This document shows, piece after piece, positions 1 through 9,927 of a stretch of 64,000 nt of DNA. A model generated the notes under the pieces. It was given only the letters and a program-made list of their open reading frames with translations, did no database searches and had not been told where the DNA came from. Source of the stretch: Mugil cephalus (taxonomy: Eukaryota > Chordata > Actinopteri > Mugiliformes > Mugilidae); contig NC_061781.1 of NCBI RefSeq assembly GCF_022458985.1, positions 18,383,001-18,447,000 on the forward strand, read 5' to 3'. Each line of letters begins with the position of its first letter. The first letter of the stretch is position 1. The translations under genes were made by a program, and so were the position numbers.

Positions 1-144
1 TGTGTGTTGTCTTTAATGTACCCTATTTAATTACACCATAGTGCTTAATGGCTGCTCTGTAATTTGAGGAGTCGTACAAGCTGAGGTCCATTGGACGCCC
101 TGATTGTTGTTGCATGCTTGTGTGTGTGTGTGTGTGATGAACAG

Positions 145-3100
145 GGTGTGTGAGCTGGAAGAACTGGGTGAGCTGTCTCCGTGTTGGGAGAACCTCCGCA
201 GACAGATCATCACTCAGTACCAGACCATCATCCTCACCTACCAGGAGACCATCAGTGACCTGCACGAGTATAAAGGTTAGAAGCAGAAATGCGTGATGTC
301 ACTGTGTAGTGGCACTACAGCAGTCTTATAACATACACAGTTGGGCATTGGTCCATTATAACTGCTTTCTCTCCTTTGTGTTTCCTCCCAGGTCCTTCGT
401 TTAAGTCCAGTATGTTGAAAGCTGAGAGGAAGCTGGAGTTTATTCCCACTAACCTGCATGTACAGAGGATGAGAGTACAGGGAGAGTCTGGTTATGGTAG
501 GTGTTTATACGCATGTGTTTGCTGCTTGCCCACAGCTTTTAATATTTTTTTTATTTAGTGTTCTTCTGTCCTGTCTTCTGATCAGACCGGACGTACGACG
601 TTGTGACTATCGGCGCTCCTGCTGCACATCACCAAGGCTTTAAAGGCTGCGGCCTCCGGAAACTGCTGCACAAGCTGGAGGAAGCCAGGAAACAGTGAGT
701 CGTTTAAGCTGCCGCACGTTTCATGGCCGTGTTTTGCATTGGAAGTTATTAACAAATCTCTTGGGGATTTTTTTTTTGCCTCATTCCATCAGCACTTACG
801 AAGAGGAAAGGTAAGATTGTGTAAAGTTGTTTGTTGTGCTTCGTTTCCATCTCAAGCCTCGACACCGCGTTGCTCCTCTGTTGACTTTCATTTTCATGTC
901 TTTCGTGCGCCTGAAGCTCTGCCGGCTCTGGCCCTAAAGGAATGGCATACCAGCCTCAGGATGTCGTGAAAGCAAAGGAGCTGATCGGCCAAATTAACAC
1001 CCTGAAGACGCAAGTGTGTTACTACACTGAACGTCTGTCCCGAACCGCCAAGGAGCGTTCAGCCAACGCTCTGGAGCGGACTCTGGCCATCCTGACAGAG
1101 AAGGTAGGAGGCTGAGAGAATCCCCTCGTAGATCTCCACACATTTTATTTATTTATTTTTTTATCCTAGTCTGTTGGTTTTATTTTTGTGTCATTTTCCC
1201 CCGCACCTCATTCGTTGCAGACTCGTCAGCTGGTGGCCGTCTGTGACTCCAAGCTGCTGTGCTCGGCCATCCTCGCCCTGGCGGCCGCCCGCCCGGAGTT
1301 CTCCCAGCGAAGCACCCCGTCCCCGTCCTCCTCCTCACTCTCGCCCTCCTCTCGCTCCCCGTCCCGCTCGCCCTCCCGCCACACCGCCTCCCCGTCTCGC
1401 GCGGCCATCTCACCCTCGCGCCACCACGCGGCTCCTCCGGAGAGTGGCGACGGCACCAAAAACAAGCGCGCCTCTTTCCAGGCGGATTTGCACGAGGAGG
1501 AGTGGGTAAGAGTCCGTCTGCCTCTTCCTCTTCAAGTTTTTTTAAATTTATTTACTTACTTACTTACACTCATGTGTGTTTGTGTGCAGGAGAAGGTCTG
1601 GCTAAATGTCGATAAAAGTCTGGAGTGTGTGATCCAGAGAGTGGACAGGCTGCTGCAGAGAGACAGACTCCAGAGTGACAGCAGCTCTGAGGACGTCTTC
1701 CTGCTCGCCACAGAGGACCCAAGTAACACCAAGAAAGGTATAAACGCGTCAACAGTTATCGCAGCATCCCCCTATGTACAGCACAGAAACCAGAGAGTTA
1801 ACATGGCTGTGTTACTCTCGTGAGGTTCCCATAGCAACCAAGATGTTTTCTGGATACACCCCGAGCACAAAAAGAAGGATCTGTCGTCGTTGTCGTCGAC
1901 GCGTCGTTCTGTGTCATCGTCTCTGTTCTCACACCCCCCTCGAAATCATCAACCACTATCATCGTCGTTCTCTCATCGTCCTGTTGATCGCATCTGTAGG
2001 TTGTCTCTCATCAAACCCGCGTCAGTGTTTCATTCTGTCCTTGCCTAAACCTGCTTTGCTCTCTCTCGTTTGTAGACAGCAGTCCTGACATGGAAAAGAC
2101 GTCCCCAGGTGAGACACATAGCAGCACTATATGGACGAAGGAGGATAAATTTTTTTTTTTTAAAAAAACAGGCTGCAAACACAATAAAGGAAATATCAGT
2201 TTGATTAGAAAAGCTGTGCATTGGAAAATGCATTCGACGTTATTAAAACTAAATCTTACTTTACAAAATCTTCTATCAATTATTTCTGTATTAGTGTTTC
2301 CTTAATTTTGTTTAAAATACAATATGAAGAAAGCAAGCAATGTGACAACTCCACTCATTAACCTTCTACCTAATTCTGACAAGTTTTAAGGAAACAAACT
2401 GCAGTAAGGCCAAGTAAGGACAATGTAGCATTTGTGTTTAATTTGGGCTTACCTTCAAACTATCTACAAATCCAGTCATGCAGACCAAATTTCAAAATGT
2501 TTAGGTCCCATTTTTAAAAACAAAGTGTCTTTAAGTGTCTGTGCTGTATTAGGGTCATGATTTCTGTGTCTGCAGGCGAGTGGAGCGACGCCCTGTACCC
2601 TCTCCTCACCACGCTGACGGACTGTGTGTCTCTGATGAGCGACAAAGCCAAGAAAGCCATGGTGTTCCTGCTGATGCAGGACAGCGCTCCCACCATCGCC
2701 ATGAGCCTCACCCTGCAGTACCGCCGCGACGTCGTCTTCTGCCAGACGGTCTGTCAGCTTCGCTAACTACTCTGCATGTTTTAAACTAACACGGATGTCG
2801 TTTTGAATAGAAAACGTGATCGATGTCTTTTTGCTGCCATTAATTGTGCTGCCAACAGCTGACGGCTCTGATCTGCGGCTTCGTTCTCAAGCTGAGGAAC
2901 TCTCTGTGTGACTCCGGCTTCCTCAGGCAGCTGCACACCATCGGCCTGCTGGTGCAGTACGAAGGCCTGCTCAGCACCTACGGTAACTGTGTGTGAGGAA
3001 GTGTGCGCGTGCTTCTTTAAAAGTGTGTAACCAAACAAAATTTAAAATCCAAGTATGCATCCTCATTCAAGTCTGCATCCACGTTCACGTAAATTTAAAT

Positions 3101-4906
3101 TTTGCCACGTTTGAAAATAAAAAATTATATTTGGTGGAGTGCCACCTATAGGTAAAAAGAAATAAAGGTGTATATACTCTACAGTGTTTGATCAATGTGT
3201 ACTTTAAATTCAGTTGCAGTTGCAGTAAAGAAGTAAGTAAGAAGTAAAACAATATAAATTGGTGTCAACCACTGCTATAAGCTATAATTTAACAGAATTG
3301 CATGGGCATTCAAATAAAAAGTCAAACAATTAAACAATAGCATTTCTTGCAGAGTTATTGATATTTCTTTTCCATGAATGTCTGTGTTGGCTTCTCCTTA
3401 AAGGGGAGGAGTTGGCCATGTTGGAGGACATGAGCGTCGGAGTGATGGACCTGAGAAACGTCACCTTCAAAGTCACCCAGGCGACCTCGGGCTTCAGCCC
3501 AGACATGCTGCCGGTGATCACGGGAAACAGGAACGGCTTTAACGTCAGGGTCCCGATGCCCGGCGCCATGTTTGACACGCTGCCGCGGGAGATCCAGAAC
3601 GGGATGCTGCTACGGGTGCAGCCCGTCCTCTTCAACGTGGGGATCAACGAACAGCAGACGCTGGCTGAGAAGTGAGTGGCTAAATGTGAAAGGTTCACAA
3701 ACATGCACATAACTGGTTGAATTTTATTTATTTATTTATTTATTTATAGATACGTGTATATATATGGCCAACCCTAAAAATAAAAGATGATTATTCGAAC
3801 CTGTGTATTATTTTTACAGCATAATATTTAATGCAAAATGATTATAATAATGTATATGTATAAACAGCACTAGGCTGAGTTTAATATAGAACACATATAG
3901 TAGGTAGGTGTCCCTACTTAATCACTTTTAGAGTCCTTGGCCAGAAAAATGTTAAAGGTGGTATATGGTATTTGCTTAGACAGTGTAGTCAACAAGTTTA
4001 ATATTCATATTATATATGTTGTGTTCTGCATAAGTCTTCTCGCTTTAGGAAAGTAAAGAAAGAATAAAAAGTAAGAGGAGATTTTAAGTGGCTATTATTC
4101 AAAAACTGGAAGCTCTAATGCATCGTACGTGTATCCAGGTTCGGAGACACGTCACTGCAAGAAGTCATCAACATAGAGAGCATGACTCGCCTCAGCTCGT
4201 ACTACGACCAGTTTAAAGAAGTCCTTCCAGAAGACTGTGAGTCACACACACGTAGTATCAGAAAGAAAACTGTTGCAGGCCTACTCTTTCATTCTTATTT
4301 TTCACCTACCTCATAATTCCTCCTCCTCTTCCATAGGCCTCCCTCGCTCCCGCAGCACCACCAGCCTGCCCGACCTCTTAAAACTGCTGAACCAGAACGT
4401 GAACGCCAAGAAAAGCAAAAACGTGGAGATCCTGTGGCAAGCGGCCGAGGTACGCACGCTCCTCATGTCTCATGCGTTCCCCAACGATTTCACTGTCCAC
4501 TAAACTCCTCTTCCTCCAAACCCTGAAGGTGTGCCGCCGCCTGAACGGAGTGCGCTTCACCAGCTGCAAGAGCGCCAAGGACCGCACGGCCATGTCTCTG
4601 ACCCTGGAGCAGTGTCAGATCCTGCAGCAGGAGCACGCCCTGGCCCCGCAGGTCTTCTACCAGGCCTTGGACTGTATGCGCAGGTCAGTCCCAAAGCTCC
4701 TAAAAGCATCATTCTTGAAATAAATAAATAAATAAAACAAAATAAATAATGCATCACTTCTGTCGCTTCACAGCGAGGGCTGCAGGAGAGAGAACACCAT
4801 GAAGAATGTAGGATGTCGTAAATACGCCTTTAACTCTCTCCAGCTCAAGGCCTTCCCCAAACAGTATCGGCCTCCAGAAGGGACGTACGGGAAAGTGGAG
4901 ACCTAA
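145..4906 (+). CDS. inpp4a: Type I inositol 3,4-bisphosphate 4-phosphatase, C-terminal 692 residues (5' part outside window)
   Basis: Removes the 4-phosphate of PI(3,4)P2 to give PI(3)P on endosomal and plasma membranes. Fifteen exons join in one open frame: 145-275, 392-496, 586-694, 793-810, 917-1103, 1221-1505, 1590-1737, 2076-2108, 2576-2748, 2859-2982, 3404-3671, 4139-4236, 4337-4449, 4529-4683, 4774-4906; all have AG/GT borders and matching phases. The CX5R phosphatase loop CKSAKDRT is encoded at 4565-4588, with Cys at 4565-4567 and Arg at 4583-4585. The protein ends [11 protein letters not shown]. The N-terminal C2 domain must lie left of the window. Exon 1221-1505 carries a Ser/Pro/Arg-rich low-complexity stretch, and an 18-nt microexon sits at 793-810. 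INPP4B is the alternative, but the neighbours coa5, mgat4a and cracdl indicate INPP4A. Codon use is GC-rich compared with the introns. Confidence 0.95.
3797..3950 (+). repeat. Dispersed repeat, copy 1 (inpp4a intron)
   Basis: This part of the intron between exons 3404-3671 and 4139-4236 closely matches 10616-10780 in the hydrolase gene. Shared blocks include GAACCTGTG(T/C)ATTATT, AGCACTAGGC and GAACACATATAGTAGGTAGG, ending with a TCCTTGGCC motif. The match is imperfect, as expected of an old transposable-element family. I cannot name the family. Confidence 0.75.
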
Positions 4907-7900
4907 GGGGACTCTGTCTGCAGGAAACCAAAAAAAAAAGAAAAGAAAAAAAGACTGAAGTGGATAATGATGATGCCACCACTCGGAGAAAAATACAAAC
5001 TGGAGCAACAGCCCTTTTGTTTTGTGCTTAGTCACCGTCAAAACGATTAATAATGTCCAAGTGCCAGTGCTGCTGTAGATCATTTTATTGCCCTCTCCAC
5101 TCAATAGCGCTAGAACCACACACTCTCACAGCCACTCCACAGCCAGCAGCAGTAAAAGACACGGCTCCCCGCGTCACATCGTAGCCAGTGTGCAGACGGC
5201 TGGTCGACTGCTGCGTCAGCTGTAGCATCAGGAAGCGTCTAGCCGCTCTGGATCTAAGTCGTTTAAACTCGTGTCCCTAGAAATAAGACGTACGGATGGC
5301 TCAGCCTTTAGAAAGATGTCCTAGCGATCTCTTATTTGATGTTCTCACTTTGTCAGTTAAAGGATAGGTTTTTTTGTTCTTATTGGTAACATATCAGATG
5401 CAGAAGCAAACAATTGATGTTTCCCACCAAGTCTTGTGTGTGTATCCAAAGCCTTATATATGTATATATATATAACTTATTCATATGTGCCACTAAAAGT
5501 ACACCAATGACCTACACTGTATTCGTTGTGTTACGACAAACACAGCCACATAAAATACAGATTGTAGAATATGAATCCTTGATATTCCCCAACATCCACA
5601 TTATTTTTGCCTGTTTCAATCACATTTGTTCTAAACTATTGGAGTTTTAAGATTGACATGCTCATTGTAATTCAGTGAGCATCTGAAATGTCGCAAAAGT
5701 CAGAAATTGAACAACACATAGACACAATATTAAAAAAAACACCAGCTTCATTCACAAGACAACACAAAACAAAACGTACAATTTTCTATTTCCATTTAGA
5801 TGCCACACAAACTGTTCTCTGGAAGCGGCAAAAAGCGTGACTGTTTAAATGTATAGTATCATGCTTACATATGACATCGCCTTTTTTACTTTCAATCCAC
5901 ATGAAAGGATCAGCTTTATCAAAATAAATGTCTTTACCTGTTAGAGATATTTCTCTGGACCTAAACCGCACTGTTGAAAGCCCGTCTTTGGTTTGTTTTA
6001 TTTATTAGGCCGATGTCAGTGGCCACAGTTGAATCCGGGGATGAGGGTCGTGGGCCAAAATGTTAATTTTGCAGTACGTTAAGTTAAATATGGGTATATA
6101 CAGCATGCATGTGTAAAATAAACACTATCACAAAATAATTTTGAATAATGAATGATGATGGTTATTGCGCTTCACATTTATGTTCCAAAAAAATGACTGG
6201 CTTCTTTAAATAAGAAAAATAATTGGGACATTACTCAAGTACAAAGACATTTAGTGCAATAGGCCAAGTAACATGGGACAAAACATGCCCCCATTAATTA
6301 TACAGACTTCAATCATACAACATACACTGTGGTGGAATCAACTTTGGTTAAAAAAAAAAAAAAAAAAAAAAAGGAAACCAGGGCTTATTGTCACACAGGT
6401 GATTCTCACATTGCAATTATCTTCTCCACTAGAGGGCGCAACCTAACAGTGGAATACTAGTTGTCTTCCTTTAAATGGACAAGTGTCCTGTCCTGTCTGA
6501 GTAGAGAATAGCACAGTGTAAATTGAGATGAGCACTAATTAACCATTTTACACAACCCAAACTAAAACATGTCAACTTAACATATTATTTTAGATTAAAA
6601 AACTAATCTTAAAAGTGATCCAGTGGACTTGTTAGAGGAGAGATTAAGATGTCATACCTCAGTCATTATGAGTCCTGTCAGAGTTATACCAGCTGTTGAA
6701 GGCCTAGTAAACCAGGGAGACCAGCACATCTGGGTGAGTTTGACTCAACTACACTGGCTATTGCTCGTCAGCTCAACAGTTAATGTCAATACTTCACCTG
6801 CACAGAAGACAACCTCCCTGTGCACAAGAGAACAACGGACCAATAGACGCCTTTGCCCTAGGAAAGATTCCTTGGTTGTTTTATTTGAAAGCTATCTTGA
6901 AAAAATCTAAAAAGTTTTACAGAGCAGGTTGGGGCCCAAGTCAATCTCCTACTCGCAGGTAGAGAAGTCTCAGAGCCAATGAGTAATATATACTTTCTAA
7001 TTAAGAAAGGACCAACCTATCTGTCACTAACAGCTGTTAGACTTCATGGGTAGGAGCGGTACACCAACTAGTGACCCAGCTGTATTTATTTTGTTGAACG
7101 TCCTGCCCTCGACACCTCAAATGCGTCAGAAGCGAAACGTCTTAGCAAAGCGGAAAGCAGAAGAGCATCTTGTCCTTGTCTCCACCGGATGCCGTGATTT
7201 ACTCCAGCAGTTCCTGTCCACGCAACAACAATCCTGGTTATAGTTCAGCTAAAGTTCAGCAGGCAACAGTTTTTATAAGTAACAGTTCAGCTGCACTTCA
7301 GTTGTTTATGGGAGCACACATTAATCAAGCAGAAGACAATAACCTATTTAATCTGTATTATAATGACCCATTGCATAACTCTCTACAAATTTAGAATTGT
7401 TTCCTAGAAATACTTACAGGAGTTCTTCTCTGGGATGGTGAACTGTTTCCTCTGTAATTCCTGATTGCATACAGGAATCCCTCCAGAGGGCCATGTGTAT
7501 ACACCGGTGGGGACAATTGTTCTGGCCTAAATATGTGGTTTCTCATGAACATGCCAATTTGATACAACACCTTCTCTGACATAGTTAATTCACTGCATTA
7601 TTTCAGGGGACCCCACTAAATAGTGTGCCAGTTTTTCACCATTAAGATTGTAAATTTGCATTTTTCTATCTGGAGTAGAGCCCAGTTTCGGTGCATGCTG
7701 AGTTATTATACAAAGTGTTATAGGTTCATGGGCTTGTAGGCGAGTAACAGCTCCAGGCTCCATACAGGGGTTTCTTCTCCTCTCTGACCTCTTCTCTTTC
7801 TGTCATCATATCATCATGTTAACATATCCAGATCCTCCTATATACTGTACAACCCAACAGAATGTTGAAGGGTTAAAACAAACATATACTAAAAACCATT

Positions 7901-8436
7901 TCTTTTGTAATTTATTCATTTATTTATTCAAACTATATTGGAAAACAAAAACTGTATATACAAATAATACAGATGTGATCAACCTGGCCATAAGGCAGGA
8001 CAAAATTATGGATGTAAATAAATGAAGTAGAAGGACATTCAGGACAAATAATCAACAACTCATAATCAACAGCCCTTTTTTACAGAGTTTTTACACCTTA
8101 AAGATTTATTTATTACATTAAATGAAGCAGGTTGTAACTTTGGTTGCCCTACTTTTGTGCAGATGATTTTCCCCAAAACAGTCAACAAGTTGACACCAAA
8201 TTCAGTCTGGTCATTATCATGAACTAAACGTGTGATGATGTTTTTACATTCAAATTTTAGAGTTCTTCTGGTTTAGTCCAACTGAATATATACAGCAGTG
8301 AAATAAATGTGTTACTAAAAGCCTTTTTTTTTAATCGACAATATAAATATAGAAAAGGCACAACAATGCAAAATGGTCAGGATAAAATTAAGCTAGAAAA
8401 TTCAAAATTAATTGAAATGAAACTAAAATATAACAA

Positions 8437-8535
8437 GATTAGATTAGATCAGGTTAGATTTAACTTTATTGTCATTACACGTGTACAAGTACTGAGCAAC
8501 GAAATGTACTTTAGCATCTAACCAGAAGTGCATGT
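8437..8535 (+). repeat. LINE-like (L2/CR1 type) fragment
   Basis: Begins with a short iterated GATTAGATTAGATCAGGTTAGATT stretch, then a block (ACTTTATTGTCATTACACGT, AAGTACTGAGCAACGAAATG, CATCTAACCAGAAGTGCA) that I recognise as a common fish LINE-derived repeat. The iterated end resembles the tandem 3' tail of such elements. No coding capacity is left. The family name is tentative. Confidence 0.5.
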
Positions 8536-8740
8536 AGCATAAATAGTGTGGTATATAATTGGTATGGTACAGGTTGTTTTTTTTATAGTATATGTACAAC
8601 ATTTACAGATAGAAAGCGAATTAAAAGGTTTCGAGGTTGAATTAAGTTCAGGCAACATTATACTTTTCACACAAACTTGTTGTTTTGTTCGCCGCGAGGT
8701 TTAAATTGTTTTCAATGTTCTCTAAATGCCAATTAACTTG

Positions 8741-8760
8741 ACTCCGGAAATGACGTCACC
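8741..8760. promoter_or_regulatory. CRE palindrome with adjacent ETS-like site
   Basis: TGACGTCA occurs at 8751-8758 directly after CCGGAAA. Such pairs are frequent in vertebrate promoters. It lies about 0.9 kb upstream of the probable first noncoding exon of the hydrolase gene. Whether a transcript starts here cannot be told from sequence. Confidence 0.35.
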
Positions 8761-9361
8761 GCTATAGATGCCTTTTAAGCGTGAAGAGGAATCACTTCAA
8801 CACTTATTAGTTCATCGTGGTCAGTGGGAATTTGCTGTCACACATGCGCAGTTTAGACCTTTTAGAGACGCTTTCACCGAAAATAAATCTACTACTGCAA
8901 CAACTACTATTATAAATATACTAGAAAAACTTTAGGAATCTTTACGTACACATGTCTGTACGTTGCATACATACCTAACCACAAACACTCTCTCCACACA
9001 GGCTTGCTTCTTGCCGCAACCTGTGTCGGTGCGCAGAAATCAGTGCAGAGTGAGACCTCTTCAATTCTCCCCTTACACAAGTGTCATTTTGTCTGCATGG
9101 CCACCGGGGTCGTAAAATGTTTTGCCGGTCTGCGTTCAAGACCTCATTGTTTCTGCAGCCCTGCGTGGAGGTGAGGCGACGCTGCACGTCCTCTCCGTGA
9201 ATTTAAATGAGGGCGGACGTGTTCAAAGGTTCAGACCCCGATTACACATTCACAGCTCTTTCCGGATGTCGTATGAACTTGTTGTGTTTTATCATTGCAC
9301 TGCATCGTACTTATTGCAGCCTCGACGTTGAAATGCTGCTTGCACATTAATTCATCTGAAT

Positions 9362-9408
9362 TTAACAATAATAATAATGATAATAATAACAATAATAATA
9401 ATAATGAT
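9362..9408. repeat. (AAT)n microsatellite with GAT interruptions
   Basis: About 47 bp of AATAATAAT interrupted by TGATAATAATAAC units, upstream of the nucleoside hydrolase gene. Confidence 0.85.
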
Positions 9409-9927
9409 AATTGAGAGCTGTTAGAAGAGCCTTTTCTGTTCAGCATTTTGCAGCTAATCCCTTTGAAGGAACTATTTATAACGTTGTTAAGAAGCTTTAA
9501 CATGTGACAGTAAATAGACGGGATACCTACATTTTGAGTGTATATTTTACAACTGATTTTAAATGTATTTTATTAAAGGAAAGAAATATAGATTGCCCTT
9601 CGTCCCCTTGTGTTTTCTACTCTGTAACTCCTCCCATTTTCCAGTTAACATTTGATTTCTCTTTTTCTGCTCAAAGGTTATTTTCAGCTGACCACCGCTG
9701 GCTCCAGTCTGTGAGGGAAACACACAACAGTTTCTCACACTCAGCCACAGGTAAGTGTTATTCTGTTGTAAAAAAAATAGTAAAAAAAACAACAGTTTCC
9801 TTCATCTGTGTGTTAGGGAACTGTTAAACCTGCCTTACTCATTTATTAACTGGATTGAACTTGGTGTTTTTTGTTTGTTTGCTTGTTTGTTTTTTGTTGT
9901 TTTTTTTTGTGCTTTTCAGGGTCCAAG

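Larger units (their letters stand above)
4907..9668 (+). other. inpp4a 3' UTR and spacer to the nucleoside hydrolase
   Basis: No protein-coding exon is recognised in this 4.8 kb. The first part is presumably inpp4a 3' UTR; an AATAAA at 6117-6122 is a candidate polyadenylation signal, but others are possible. An A-run of about 22 lies at 6351-6372. A LINE-like fragment lies at about 8437-8535 and an (AAT)n stretch at 9362-9408. A full cAMP-response palindrome TGACGTCA at 8751-8758 sits next to an ETS-like CCGGAAA. The short open frames here resemble no family I know and look like chance. Confidence 0.6.

Noticed and set aside
1174-1509. Plus-strand 111-codon Pro/Arg-rich frame
   Set aside because: It is another frame of inpp4a exon 1221-1505. 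The exon's own frame is fixed by phase and by continuity with [10 protein letters not shown].
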